Shown here: one piece after another, positions 27,225 through 36,503 of the stretch
How the letters are laid out: each line of letters begins with the position of its first letter
How positions within the stretch are numbered: the stretch's first letter is position 1
Assembly (NCBI RefSeq): GCF_003390915.1
Contig: NZ_QMEM01000012.1
Location: 45,483-109,482 of the forward strand
Reading direction: 5' to 3'
Length of the DNA stretch: 64,000 bases
Origin: Lewinella sp. IMCC34183
GTDB lineage: Bacteria > Bacteroidota > Bacteroidia > Chitinophagales > Saprospiraceae
Notes under the pieces: generated by a model
What the model was told of the DNA's origin: nothing
Database searches by the model: none
Seen by the model: the letters and a program-made list of their open reading frames with translations, nothing else
Position numbers and translations under genes: made by a program

Positions 27225-27257
27225 GCCGTTGCCGGAACTGCGATAAGCGGGTCACGT

Positions 27258-27289
27258 TTTGCGGTGTGGTGCCGGCCGGGCTATTTTCG
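27258..27289 (+). promoter_or_regulatory. possible promoter of the DAACS symporter
   Basis: TTTG at 27258-27261 and TATTTTCG at 27282-27289, spaced by 20 bases, fit the Bacteroidota -33/-7 promoter with one mismatch. The ATG at 27310 follows 20 bases later. Confidence 0.5.
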
Positions 27290-27309
27290 GCCCCGGACAA
27301 CCCCTCGGC

Positions 27310-28614
27310 ATGAAGAATCTGGCACTGCACTGGCAAATATTAATCGGCATGGCGCTCGGCGTAGGCTTCGGCGTCATCGCGTCGTCGCTCGGGTGGGGCG
27401 ACTTTGTCAGTGACTGGATCAAGCCATTCGGTACCATCTTCATCAACAGCCTGAAGCTGATCGCGATCCCCCTGATCGTCGCTTCGCTGATAAAGGGTAT
27501 CACCGACCTGAAGGACATCAGCAAGCTCAGCAATATGGGCCTGCGTACCATCGGCCTGTACGTCATGACCACGGTAGTGGCCATCGTCATCGGTCTGGTG
27601 ATCGTCAACGTCGTCGCCCCGGGGCGCAGTATCGACCAAACGACCCGCGACAACCTGCTCAATGATTTCGCCGCGGACGCCGGCAACCAGATCACCGCGG
27701 CCACGGCGCAGGCGGACGCCGGACCATTACAGGCGCTGGTGGATCTGGTGCCGGATAACATTGTCGGCGCGGCCAGCAGCAACGGCAATATGCTGCAGGT
27801 CATTTTCTTCGTCATATTTTTTGCCATCGGACTCATTCTTATAGATCCGAAGCGGGCGGCCCCCGTCAAGGACTTTTTCGACGGCGTCAACGAGGTGGTG
27901 CTGAAGCTCATCGACCTCATTATGCTTACCGCCCCGATCGGGGTATTTGCCCTGCTGGCCTCCCTGGTGGTGGAAGCGCCCAGCAAGGACCTTTTTGTAG
28001 CGCTGATCATGTACAGCGCCTGCGTGCTGCTGGGACTCGGCATCATGATCTTCGGGGTGTACCCGATGATGGTCAAGGTGTTTACGGGTCGCAGTTACCG
28101 CAACTTCTTCGCCGGCATGAGTCCCGCCCAGCTGCTCGCGTTCAGTACCAGCTCCAGTGCGGCCACCCTGCCCGTGACCATGGAGCGGGTGGAGGAACAC
28201 CTCGGCGTCGACGAGGAGGTAACGAGCTTCGTACTGCCCATCGGAGCCACCATAAACATGGACGGCACCAGTCTCTACCAGGCGGTAGCGGCCGTCTTCA
28301 TCGCGCAGGCGTACGGCATGGGGCTTGACCTGGGCGACCAGATCACCATCATCGTGACCGCGCTGGCGGCCAGTATCGGCTCCGCGGCGGTGCCCGGGGC
28401 CGGCATGGTGATGCTTGTCATCGTGCTGGGGCAGGTGGGAATCCCGGAGGTAGGACTCGCGCTCATCTTCGCGGTCGACCGGCCCCTGGATATGTGCCGC
28501 ACCGTAGCCAACGTGACGGGCGACGCGACCGTGGCCATGCTCGTAGCCAAGTCGGTCGGTAAGCTCGGTGAGCCCCGGGAACGCAAACTAGACGATCACT
28601 ACGCCGAAGTATAG
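27310..28614 (+). CDS. dicarboxylate/amino acid:cation symporter
   Basis: The ATG at 27310 gives 434 residues of the DAACS (GltP/DctA, SLC1) family. Hallmarks are the hairpin-1 serine motif SSSSAATLP, the TM7 motif NMDGTSLYQ, hairpin 2 with GAGMVMLVIVLGQVGIP, and the TM8 substrate motif DRPLDMCRTVANVTGDA. The Asp and Arg in the last motif suggest an acidic amino acid or dicarboxylate as substrate, taken up with Na+ or H+ across the inner membrane. Single-gene unit; the convergent lipoprotein gene begins its stop three bases later. Confidence 0.95.
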   Translation: MKNLALHWQILIGMALGVGFGVIASSLGWGDFVSDWIKPFGTIFINSLKLIAIPLIVASLIKGITDLKDISKLSNMGLRTIGLYVMTTVVAIVIGLVIVNVVAPGRSIDQTTRDNLLNDFAADAGNQITAATAQADAGPLQALVDLVPDNIVGAASSNGNMLQVIFFVIFFAIGLILIDPKRAAPVKDFFDGVNEVVLKLIDLIMLTAPIGVFALLASLVVEAPSKDLFVALIMYSACVLLGLGIMIFGVYPMMVKVFTGRSYRNFFAGMSPAQLLAFSTSSSAATLPVTMERVEEHLGVDEEVTSFVLPIGATINMDGTSLYQAVAAVFIAQAYGMGLDLGDQITIIVTALAASIGSAAVPGAGMVMLVIVLGQVGIPEVGLALIFAVDRPLDMCRTVANVTGDATVAMLVAKSVGKLGEPRERKLDDHYAEV

Positions 28615-28617
28615 TAC

Positions 28618-29133
28618 CTACTCCACGCGAAGCTCGGCCAGGCGGTAGAAGCCTTCGTCCATTTTACGGTCGGCCACGTATCCCATCGGCACCTCTTCGC
28701 CGTCGCGCCGTTCATTCCGCAGGCGCACCCCTAGCCGGTACTCCCCGGCCGTGAAGTCGGCGGGCACCTCGAAGGGGTAGCTCAGCCAGTTGGCCAGGTG
28801 CAGCTCGCCCACGGTATTGGCACCAGCGGGAATAGACCATGCTTTTCGCTGGGGGCCTTCGAGCACTACGTCCATAGTGTAGCGGGCGTTGGGGTCGACG
28901 CTGCCGACGGTGCGCCACTCCATCTGCACCTCGAAGCGCTCACCCGGGGCAACCGTGCGCGGCAGATTCAGCGCGTATACGTAGTGACCCACGCCGTCGA
29001 CGGGTCGCTCCACCACGTCATCACTCAGGTCGATCGCCTGCTGGTTCTCGTTGGTACAGGCCCCGCCCAGCAGGAGCAACAAGCAAAGACAAGCCAGGGT
29101 GAAGGGGGTGGGGGAGAGGACGCTGCTGATCAT
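28618..29133 (-). CDS. hypothetical lipoprotein
   Basis: From the ATG at 29133 this is a 171-residue lipoprotein with a long hydrophobic stretch and lipobox LGGAC (Cys at residue 26). An in-frame ATG at 29166 would add eleven residues before the same signal. The mature part is a beta-rich domain with VAPGERFEVQMEWRTVG, PFEVPADFTAGEYRLGVRLR and a repeated turn pattern, suggesting an immunoglobulin-like fold. No family is recognised. Probably periplasmic or surface attached. Confidence 0.65.
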   Translation of the reverse strand: MISSVLSPTPFTLACLCLLLLLGGACTNENQQAIDLSDDVVERPVDGVGHYVYALNLPRTVAPGERFEVQMEWRTVGSVDPNARYTMDVVLEGPQRKAWSIPAGANTVGELHLANWLSYPFEVPADFTAGEYRLGVRLRNERRDGEEVPMGYVADRKMDEGFYRLAELRVE

Positions 29134-29306
29134 GAACGGGGGTTTGGGAGTAAATGCAGTTTTCACCCCATTAAGTTCACCTTTCCCCGAAACCTTAGTT
29201 CTATAACCGTTACCTTTCCCTTACGTCCCGGCACCCGCGGCTAGCATTTGGGGAGCCGGATTTTTTAAGGTACGGGGCGGGTAACACCTTAGACCGCGCA
29301 TACGCG

Positions 29307-29335
29307 TTGTTAGCTTGGCGGTCCGGATACCTTAC
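29307..29335 (+). promoter_or_regulatory. possible promoter of the LysM gene
   Basis: TTG at 29307-29309 and TACCTTAC at 29328-29335, 18 bases apart, resemble -33/-7 elements. The ATG at 29356 follows after 20 bases. The rest of the gap 29134-29306 holds nothing recognisable. Confidence 0.35.
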
Positions 29336-29355
29336 GATGCCAAACCACTTAGTTG

Positions 29356-31038
29356 ATGAAAATACTATTCGTACTGCTTGCCTTCCTTTCGTGGAAGCAA
29401 GCCATGGCCGAACAACTATTTATCCTGTTTACCGAAGATTGCGGTGCGAGTATTCGCTACGCGCGTTCCCTTGACGGAGCCTCCCGAATGGATTACTTTG
29501 CCTACAGCCTGCCCGCGGGTTTTGGTGAACGACTGATCCTCGAGACCGATGGTGAGGGCGTTTCCGTACGGAGCGACCTGCCCGATGGGTACCTGCGGTG
29601 TACCGAGGCCCGCCTCGGTGCCGAAACCGCAGCGCGCATAAATGACGCGGAAGACCACCTGTTCATCGTGCGCGCGCTGCCCGAGGGCGGGTACCGGGTA
29701 GAGCCGGTCGTCATGGCCGCCGTATTGGAGGAACGCGACACCGAGATCCGGTACCGTTCGCCGTTTACGGCCTTCACCTTCGACACCGAAAATGGCGTCA
29801 TCGGCGTTAACCTGGATACGGCCAACGAAGGCGCCAGCGTCACCTTCGAAGGGCGGGAAGGCAATGGATGCCAGAGTACCTACCTCCTGCGGCAGTACAA
29901 TCCCGCCGGTGCTTTCCCCTACATTATCTACCGGCTGGCCCCCGGCCTGGGTATTGTGGAACGCCGGCTTACCGGTGACGGGCGTTCGAACCCCGACGAG
30001 GTGATCACCGCCGCCGGCGTCAACGACCTGACGCTGCCCGCCTTCCTGGAGGCGCGGTGCGCCACCAAGCAGCAGGAGGCCGCCTTCGTTCCCCTATACA
30101 TCGAGCCCGAAGCCGCGCCCCAGCCATCCGGTATTGCCCGCCCCGCGTACCCCGTATCGCCGCAGGCCAAGGTAGCCACCTACGACGCCCCGGAAACTCC
30201 CGCCCCCGCCCCGGTTACGGTGCACGAGGTTACCCGCGGTGAGACGCTGTACGCCATCGCCCGCCGCTACGGTGTCTCGGTCGCGGAGTTGCAGCGCAAC
30301 AACAACCTGAGCAGCAGCACCATCTTCGTAGGCCAGCAGCTGAAGATTGAGGGGTCCACCTCCGCACCTGCGATTCCCGCCCCCCCGGTGACCGTCCCGC
30401 AAGAACGCCCCGATCCGGTCGTCAACGTCCCCGATCGGTATCCCGCACAGGGCGAATACCATACGGTAAGGCCGGGTGAAACCTTCGCCAGCCTGGCCCT
30501 GCGTTACGGCTACACCACTCAGCGCTTCAAGGAATTCAACAACCTGCAAGATGCCGCCGTGGCCCGCGTGGGGCAACAGCTACGGACGTCGCACTGCAGC
30601 TGCCCGCCGGCCGGCCAGGTAACGGAAGTTACGGAACCTGCTCCGCCGCCGCCATCCGCTCCCGTGCGTGTCCCGACTCCGGAGGAGGAACCCTACCGCC
30701 CGGTGCCGTACGGCTCCACGCCGACCTACCCCGCCACCTACCCGGAAGCGCCCCGCCCGGTGGCCGTACCGACCCCGAACGTGGTCGTACCACCCCCGCC
30801 GGCGGCCGATCCGTCCACCGGCCCCGACCGCCGGATAGAACCCGCCTACTCCTCGCCGCCACCGCCCGCCTACGGGGCTCCCGTGCAGGCGAACCGGGCC
30901 GTCCACATTGTCCAGGAAGGGGAGAGCCTGTACGGAATCGCGCGGCAGTACCGTATTTCGGTGGAGGAATTACGGACGTACAACGAGCTACAACCCGCCG
31001 ACGTCATTGTGCCTTACCAGAAGCTGTACGTAAACTAA
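29356..31038 (+). CDS. secreted protein with three LysM domains
   Basis: The ATG at 29356 gives 560 residues with a signal peptide (residues 1-19, ending AMAEQ). The N-terminal 270 residues form an unrecognised beta-rich domain. Three LysM modules follow at about 293-338 (RGETLYAIARRYGVSVAELQ), 370-412 and 515-560 (EGESLYGIARQYRISVEELR), joined by Pro-rich linkers. LysM modules bind the glycan of peptidoglycan. The last module reaches the C-terminus, so no separate catalytic domain is present. It is probably a wall-anchored envelope protein; the N-terminal part may be its effector. Confidence 0.85.
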   Translation: MKILFVLLAFLSWKQAMAEQLFILFTEDCGASIRYARSLDGASRMDYFAYSLPAGFGERLILETDGEGVSVRSDLPDGYLRCTEARLGAETAARINDAEDHLFIVRALPEGGYRVEPVVMAAVLEERDTEIRYRSPFTAFTFDTENGVIGVNLDTANEGASVTFEGREGNGCQSTYLLRQYNPAGAFPYIIYRLAPGLGIVERRLTGDGRSNPDEVITAAGVNDLTLPAFLEARCATKQQEAAFVPLYIEPEAAPQPSGIARPAYPVSPQAKVATYDAPETPAPAPVTVHEVTRGETLYAIARRYGVSVAELQRNNNLSSSTIFVGQQLKIEGSTSAPAIPAPPVTVPQERPDPVVNVPDRYPAQGEYHTVRPGETFASLALRYGYTTQRFKEFNNLQDAAVARVGQQLRTSHCSCPPAGQVTEVTEPAPPPPSAPVRVPTPEEEPYRPVPYGSTPTYPATYPEAPRPVAVPTPNVVVPPPPAADPSTGPDRRIEPAYSSPPPPAYGAPVQANRAVHIVQEGESLYGIARQYRISVEELRTYNELQPADVIVPYQKLYVN

Positions 31039-31080
31039 TGCCCCCCGCAAGGACTTTTAGCTGTATTACCGCCCACGCTT

Positions 31081-32265
31081 ATGACTCTTTTGCTCCTTTT
31101 TGCGCTGTTTTCCATCGCGTTCAGCTTCCTGTGCTCCATCTTCGAGGCCGTGCTGCTATCCATCTCCCCGACCTACGTCCAGGTCAAGGAGCAGGAGGGC
31201 GGCACCACCGGGCGGCTGCTGCGGAAGTTCAAGAACGAGCTGAACGAGCCCCTGACCGCGATCCTCTCGCTCAACACCGTTGCCCATACGGTGGGTGCCA
31301 TCCTGGTGGGCGCGCAGACGGGGGCCGCCTTCGGCGAGGGCGGTTTTGCCGTCTTCGGAATAAGCGTGTCCTACGAGGTAGTCGTGAGTATCGCAATGAC
31401 CCTCGCTATCCTGATCTTTTCCGAGATCATTCCGAAGAACCTCGGAGCTACCTACTGGAAGCAGCTGGCCCCCTTCACGGTCAAGTCGCTCAACGTGCTG
31501 GTCAAGATCTTCAAGGCCATCGGCATCGTCCAGGTTTCCAACCTGATCAACCGGATGATGGGCGGTGGCGACGCCCACTCCACGGCCCTCACACGGGTGG
31601 AGTTCGCCATGATGGCGGAGGCGCAGACTAAGGAAGGCAAGCTCAAAGAGGAAGAGGGCCGCATCCTGCGTAACCTGCTCGACTTCGAGTCCCTCACGGT
31701 ACACGACGTGATGACGCCCCGGACCGTCGTCGTGGGGGCCTGGTCGCGTATCACTATCCGCGAGTTTTACGAGAAGTTCGATAACAGCCCCTTCAGCCGG
31801 TACCCCGTGTTCGGAGAAACCCGCGACCAGGTGCTCGGGTACGTTCTCAAGGACATGGTTTACAAGGCCATCATCGAGCAGCGCGACGACGAGTCCGTAC
31901 TGGCTCTGGTCCGTGATATTCTTACCATTCCCCAGGACACCTCCCTCCACCAACTCATCGATCTTATGCTGGCACGCCGGGAACCGGTAGCCCTCGTCGT
32001 CGACGAGTTCGGCGGCATGGAAGGACTGGTCACCATGGAAGATGCCATGGAGACCCTGCTCGGCCTCGAGATCATGGATGAAATGGACAGTACCCAGGAT
32101 ATGCAGCGGCTGGCGCGGGAGCGGTGGGAAGCCCGTGCCCGGGCCATGGGCCTGGAAGTACCCGAACCGAAGCCAGACGCCGAGGAAGCCGCCAAGAAAC
32201 CTACGGGCGAAGATCCGGGGGAATTGCCCCGCGCAACCCCAGCTCAATCACCTCCAGCCCAGTAA
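31081..32265 (+). CDS. CNNM/DUF21 and CBS domain protein
   Basis: A 394-residue inner-membrane protein. Residues 1-180 are the CNNM (DUF21) membrane domain (SIAFSFLCSIFEAVLLSISP, LSLNTVAHTVGAILVGAQTG, IFSEIIPKNLGATYWKQLAP). Two CBS domains follow (about 205-325: LTVHDVMTPRTVVV, FSRYPVFGETRDQVLGYVLKD, EPVALVVDEFGGMEGLVTMED). The usual C-terminal CorC_HlyC domain is absent; the tail is low-complexity Pro/Glu. The family is linked to Mg2+/Co2+ efflux. Its final 65 bases overlap the convergent phosphodiesterase gene. Confidence 0.92.
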   Translation: MTLLLLFALFSIAFSFLCSIFEAVLLSISPTYVQVKEQEGGTTGRLLRKFKNELNEPLTAILSLNTVAHTVGAILVGAQTGAAFGEGGFAVFGISVSYEVVVSIAMTLAILIFSEIIPKNLGATYWKQLAPFTVKSLNVLVKIFKAIGIVQVSNLINRMMGGGDAHSTALTRVEFAMMAEAQTKEGKLKEEEGRILRNLLDFESLTVHDVMTPRTVVVGAWSRITIREFYEKFDNSPFSRYPVFGETRDQVLGYVLKDMVYKAIIEQRDDESVLALVRDILTIPQDTSLHQLIDLMLARREPVALVVDEFGGMEGLVTMEDAMETLLGLEIMDEMDSTQDMQRLARERWEARARAMGLEVPEPKPDAEEAAKKPTGEDPGELPRATPAQSPPAQ

Positions 32266-32722
32266 CGCGGGCATCCTCGATCGAGAAACGCAGGACCGTC
32301 CGCATCCGGTGAAAGCCATGACGGCCACACGCGCCGGGATTCATGTGCAGCAAGTGACGGCCCTTGTCGGGCATCACTTTAAGGATATGGCTGTGCCCAC
32401 AGATATATAGGTCGGGTCGGTTGTCGTCGATCAGTTTACGCACCCGGGTGGTATAGCGGCCGGGGTAGCCGCCGATGTGGGTCATCAGGACCTTTACCCC
32501 TCCTACCTCGAAAACATTATTCTCCGGCAGCCTCCGCCGGATCTCCGTGTCGTCAATGTTGCCATACACGCCCCGCACCGGTGCGAATGCCTCCAGCGTA
32601 TCGAGTACCGCGGGGTCGCCGACGTCGCCCCCGTGCCACACCTCGTCGCAGTCGGCAAAGTGCTCCAGGATGGCGGGGTCCAGGTAGCTGTGGGTATCCG
32701 AGAGGAGTCCGATTCGTATCAT
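32201..32722 (-). CDS. YfcE/MJ0936-type metallophosphoesterase
   Basis: A 173-residue calcineurin-like phosphoesterase. The metal-binding motifs are SDTHS (Asp9, His11), GGDV, GNID (Asn-Asp), HIGG and CGHSHI, in the order D-x-H, G-D, G-N, H, GHxH of the YfcE family. Members hydrolyse small phosphodiesters in vitro; the cellular substrate is unknown. Its ATG overlaps the stop of the upstream GT-C-like gene by four bases. The 3' end lies within the coding tail of the CNNM gene on the other strand. Confidence 0.9.
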   Translation of the reverse strand: MIRIGLLSDTHSYLDPAILEHFADCDEVWHGGDVGDPAVLDTLEAFAPVRGVYGNIDDTEIRRRLPENNVFEVGGVKVLMTHIGGYPGRYTTRVRKLIDDNRPDLYICGHSHILKVMPDKGRHLLHMNPGACGRHGFHRMRTVLRFSIEDARVTGLEVIELGLRGAIPPDLRP

Positions 32723-34305
32723 TCTTCGAGGGGCTGTACGCGGTAAATGCCGATTGACAGCTGTCCGCAGGGAGCAATTTCCACGACCGGTTCTGCGTAG
32801 CGTTGCTCGTGGCGGAAGGCGGCCTTCTTGTCCTCATCCTGAAAATTGGTTGCAAAGTAGTCCGCGTACTTGCGGGTGCTCTCAATCTGCAGCCGCGGGC
32901 GCAGGTTGGCGGGCAGACTCTGCAGGTTATCCCGGCACGGCCAGTTGTTGCAGTGCACCTTGCGTACTTCTCCTTCGGGGACGGTTTCCGCAAGATGGGT
33001 CAGGGCATCGCGGAAGCCCACGCCCCAATAATCCATGTCGAAACGTGCCATCACCGGATCCCCCTGAATCAATTCGTTGAAGTACACGTACTGGTGCGGG
33101 TGCCCGCAAATCATGCGGTACGCCGCCAGTAGCAGTCCGCCGGCCAGCAGCGCCGGCGCGATCCGTGGCACGCGCTCCCGCACGTAAGCGAAACCGCCCA
33201 CGCCGAGAAATACCAGACCTGGATACACGAAGTGCATATGACGCCATCCGTTGTACAGGGTCGAGTGGAGGACGATCACCACCAGGATGGGTCCTACCGA
33301 GAGGCCCAGCTGCGTCAGGTCACACAGCTCCCCGTAGTCCGACCACGGCCGGCCGGCACGCAGCCCCCGGACGAGCCGGACCACGGAGAGCCCCAAACCC
33401 GTCAACAGGAAGGGTAAGTAAAGCAGCGGAGTGGTAATCAGGATCCAGGCCGGGATGTAATACCCCGGCACGTCGGTCGCCCATAGCCGGTCGCCGAACA
33501 GCAGGTTGTAGCCGCCCCAGTCGAAGGCGGACATCTCGGTCAGGGCGCCCCACAACCGGTGCAGGGTGTCCTGCCAGAGGTAGGGGAAAAACGGAATCAT
33601 TAGTGCCAGTGACAGGATCGGATAGAGCAGTGCCATCAGGTAGCCCCGGCGGCCCCGCGGTCGATCCAACGCCTGCTGGGTCACCAAAAGCCCCACCGTC
33701 GCCGCCAACACCAGCAGCGCCGGCAGGCGGGTGTTGAGGGCCAGCGCCGTTGCGAATGCGTGCCACAGGAACGCGCGCCACGTGCGGTACCGCAGTAAGC
33801 GTAACAGGGTGTAGGTGCTTATGAGGTAAAAGACCAGTAGGATGTGGTCTTTCGGATTGAAGAAGGCATGGGCGAAGATGCGCGGACTAAGGACCAGCAT
33901 AGCCGTCCCCATCAGGGGATACCAGGAGCGTCCGGGCCAGCGAAGCTGCAGGCTGCGGTAAAAGCAAACCAGCGCCACCAGGTACAGGGCGAAGCTGAGC
34001 ACGTGCCGGAGCCGGTAGTAGGCAAACGGATCGTCCTGGAGCCCTAGGGCCAGTTCCAGCGGCGTGGCAATGAGCTGGTACAGCATACCATAGTTCGACC
34101 ACTGGTAGTTATCGAGGTCGTGCTGCGGGGCCAGCGGCGGCCGATCCAGACCGAGTTTTTCGGAAGCGTAATCGATCGATACGCGTCCGTGCCCGCGCTG
34201 AATGGCCTCGTCCCAGCTGATGCCGTAGTCGTCCAGAATTACCCAGCCGAGGGAGCCCAGGACCAGGAGCAGGAACAGGGCGATAGAATGGGGAGAGAGA
34301 CGCAC
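32719..34305 (-). CDS. GT-C-like integral membrane protein, copy 1
   Basis: A 528-residue polytopic protein. The GTG at 34305 is preferred because its N-terminus then aligns with the neighbouring paralogue (about 25 residues before the shared DDYG motif). After the first membrane helix comes DDYGISWDEAIQRG, an acidic loop (Asp25, Asp26, Asp32, Glu33) in the position of the catalytic Asp of GT-C (PMT-like) glycosyltransferases. Further shared blocks are RIFAHAFFNPKDHILLVFY, LYNGWRHMHFVYPGL and the C-terminal DYWG-x-GFRDAL. About ten membrane helices and a soluble C-terminal tail with paired Cys (CNNWPC). Acceptor and donor are unknown. It overlaps the phosphodiesterase gene (ATGA). Confidence 0.75.
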   Translation of the reverse strand: MRLSPHSIALFLLLVLGSLGWVILDDYGISWDEAIQRGHGRVSIDYASEKLGLDRPPLAPQHDLDNYQWSNYGMLYQLIATPLELALGLQDDPFAYYRLRHVLSFALYLVALVCFYRSLQLRWPGRSWYPLMGTAMLVLSPRIFAHAFFNPKDHILLVFYLISTYTLLRLLRYRTWRAFLWHAFATALALNTRLPALLVLAATVGLLVTQQALDRPRGRRGYLMALLYPILSLALMIPFFPYLWQDTLHRLWGALTEMSAFDWGGYNLLFGDRLWATDVPGYYIPAWILITTPLLYLPFLLTGLGLSVVRLVRGLRAGRPWSDYGELCDLTQLGLSVGPILVVIVLHSTLYNGWRHMHFVYPGLVFLGVGGFAYVRERVPRIAPALLAGGLLLAAYRMICGHPHQYVYFNELIQGDPVMARFDMDYWGVGFRDALTHLAETVPEGEVRKVHCNNWPCRDNLQSLPANLRPRLQIESTRKYADYFATNFQDEDKKAAFRHEQRYAEPVVEIAPCGQLSIGIYRVQPLEE

Positions 34306-34415
34306 GAAGAACGACTTGGTTTGAGTGGTGAGGAACGCCCCGGAACCGCGGCGCTGTAATATCCGCTCCGGAAGGCACAATATTGCACCGTCGGAGCGAA
34401 TTCGCGGGCCGGTAC

Positions 34416-35978
34416 TTACCAGTTCAGCTCATAGATGCCTACCACGATATCGCCCCGCGGTGCCACCTCGACCAGGGGGAATTCGAATACATCGGTGCGT
34501 TCTTTCAGGTAGGCCCGCTCGGTAGGCCACAGGAAGTTCGTGGCCACCACGTTGGCCTCGTGGTAAAACTCAACGACCCGCAGGCGGTCGCGCCAGGGGG
34601 GAGGCAGGGCGCGGACGTTGTCTACGCACGGCCAGTTGGTACACTTGACATTGCGCACCTCCCCCTCCGGGACGGTCTCGGCGTAGCGGATGAAGGCTTC
34701 CCGGTAGCCGGCGCCCCAATAGTCCATCTCGTACCGGGTCACGGGCAATTCGTCGGTTACGAATTCATTCAGGTACACCTGCTGCTGGGGGTGCATTCGG
34801 ACCATCACGATGGCCGTCCAGATCAGGCCACCGCCCAGCATGACGGGAGCCGCTAGCGGCCACCGTCGCCGGGCCAGGTCGAAACCCGTCATGCCCAGGA
34901 AAGCCAGACCGGGATACACGAAGTGGACATGCCTCCACCCGTTGTATACCGTCGCCCCCAGTGCGATCACTACGAGTAGCGGACCGACCGATAAGCCCAG
35001 TTGTACGAAGTCGAGCTGCCCCCCGAAGTCGCGCCACATGCGTCCGCCCAGAAGTTGCCGCACTGTCACGACTCCCGTACGTACCAGGCCGATAGCGATA
35101 AAAAGCAGGTAAACGATCGGGGTACCGATGAGGATCCAGGCCGGCAGGTACCAAGCCGGCGGGTCACCGGCCGGGTAGAGGGTGCCGAAGATCAGGTTTT
35201 CTCCGGCATAGGGAAACTTGGTCATGGTTTCCAGCGCTCCCGCGAGTCGCGCCACGGGTGCCTCCCAGATGTACGGGAAGAAGGGTAGGGTAAACAGCAT
35301 AGTACCGGCCAGGTATACCGGTGCCTGCCACATCCGCCGGAAGTTGCCCGGTCGCGTAAACAGCTGCTCCCAAAGCAGCAGGGCAACGGTTGCGCCAACC
35401 ACGATCAGCCCCGGTAGCCGGGCGTTGACGGCTAGCGACGAGGCGATCATGTGCCACACGAGGCTTGCGGTAGTACGCTTGCGCAAAAAATTGGCCAGCG
35501 TGAAGGTGGCGACCACGTAGAAGACCAGCAGGATGTGATCCTTGGGGTTGAAGAATGCGTGGGCGAAGAGCCGCGGCATCAGCAGCAACAACAGGGTACC
35601 GACCAGTGGATACCAGGGGTGGCTCGGCCAGCGCAGACGAAGTGTCCGGTAGAAGAAGGCGAGGGCTACTCCGAACAGAAGGAAACCCAGGACATGGCGG
35701 ATCCGGTAGTAGCGGTACGGGTCGTTCAGGGCACCGGTCTTCACTTCGGCCAGCACCGACACGATCTGAAACATCATCCCGTACTTGGAGAAGTAGCTGT
35801 TCGTCGAGCCCAGGGGCGGGTGATCGATCCCCAGCCGGTCGGCCATCAGTTCCACCGTGGCCAGGCCCTGTCCGCGCTGAATGGCTTCGTCGAAGGAGAT
35901 GCCGTAATCATCCACGATCGTCCAGCCCAGTAGCAGGTAAGCGCCGAAGAGGAGGCAGGTAACGATGCGGTGGTTCAC
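34416..35978 (-). CDS. GT-C-like integral membrane protein, copy 2
   Basis: A 520-residue paralogue of the next gene downstream, from a GTG start. The shared order of motifs is DDYGISFDEAIQRG (Asp23, Asp24, Asp30, Glu31), RLFAHAFFNPKDHILLVFY, FPYIWEAP, YNGWRHVHFVYPGLAFLG, DYWGAGYREAF and a C-terminal CTNWPC-containing tail. The whole length aligns by eye, so this is a tandem gene duplication with considerable divergence. A GT-C fold lipid-linked sugar transferase is inferred from the acidic first loop; no such activity is proven. The 110 bases between the copies hold nothing recognisable. Confidence 0.75.
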   Translation of the reverse strand: MNHRIVTCLLFGAYLLLGWTIVDDYGISFDEAIQRGQGLATVELMADRLGIDHPPLGSTNSYFSKYGMMFQIVSVLAEVKTGALNDPYRYYRIRHVLGFLLFGVALAFFYRTLRLRWPSHPWYPLVGTLLLLLMPRLFAHAFFNPKDHILLVFYVVATFTLANFLRKRTTASLVWHMIASSLAVNARLPGLIVVGATVALLLWEQLFTRPGNFRRMWQAPVYLAGTMLFTLPFFPYIWEAPVARLAGALETMTKFPYAGENLIFGTLYPAGDPPAWYLPAWILIGTPIVYLLFIAIGLVRTGVVTVRQLLGGRMWRDFGGQLDFVQLGLSVGPLLVVIALGATVYNGWRHVHFVYPGLAFLGMTGFDLARRRWPLAAPVMLGGGLIWTAIVMVRMHPQQQVYLNEFVTDELPVTRYEMDYWGAGYREAFIRYAETVPEGEVRNVKCTNWPCVDNVRALPPPWRDRLRVVEFYHEANVVATNFLWPTERAYLKERTDVFEFPLVEVAPRGDIVVGIYELNW

Positions 35979-35993
35979 GGGCGGGGACTTCCG

Positions 35994-36503
35994 TCAGGGC
36001 AGGAGGTGCAGGGCTTCGACCAGTAGTGCCCGGTCGTCACCGTCCTCAATATCGCCATTTTCGAGGAAGCTTATGTCACGCTGAAACAACGGCAATTGCG
36101 CGACCACGCGGGCGTCCAGGGCCTTAAGCGTCCACAGCAGCGACAGCATCGCGTGCTCTCCGCGGGGAGCGTGCGGACAGAAGGTGCAGGCCAGCACGGG
36201 CTTGTCACGGGCCTCGCCGGTACTGCTGAGCCAGTCAAATCCATTCTTGAGGGTTCCCGGCAGGTTGTCCAGGTAGGCAGGGGTGCTCAGGATCACGGCG
36301 GTAGCATCGCGCCACTGCTGCCGCCACTCCGCTACCACGGCCGGAGCCGGGTGTACGTCAAGGTCGGGGGCAAAGAGCGGTAAGCGGCGCAGGGTATGCG
36401 CCGGCTCCAGTCGGGTGGTAGTAAGGTAGGATAGGGAGGCCAGCAGGCGAGCGTTGGCGCTGTCCGGGCGGGTGGATCCCGCTACGGTCAGGTAGTGGCT
36501 CAC
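35994..36503 (-). CDS. NADPH-dependent FMN reductase family protein
   Basis: A 169-residue flavodoxin-like protein from a GTG start that overlaps the stop of the upstream gene (GTGA). The FMN-binding loop AGSTRPDSANARL lies at residues 8-20, and the second flavin loop STPAYLDNLPGTLKNGFDWLSS at about 93-114 has the typical P-x-Y-x-x-x-x-P-G-x-L-K-N-x-x-D-W pattern. It reduces FMN or quinone-like acceptors with NAD(P)H; the physiological acceptor is unknown. Fifteen bases separate it from the GT-C-like copy 2. Confidence 0.9.
   Translation of the reverse strand: MSHYLTVAGSTRPDSANARLLASLSYLTTTRLEPAHTLRRLPLFAPDLDVHPAPAVVAEWRQQWRDATAVILSTPAYLDNLPGTLKNGFDWLSSTGEARDKPVLACTFCPHAPRGEHAMLSLLWTLKALDARVVAQLPLFQRDISFLENGDIEDGDDRALLVEALHLLP

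Noticed and set aside
34306..34380. TTG start at 34380 for GT-C-like copy 1
   Set aside because: It adds 25 residues that the paralogue lacks; the GTG at 34305 puts the shared DDYG motif at the same distance from the N-terminus.
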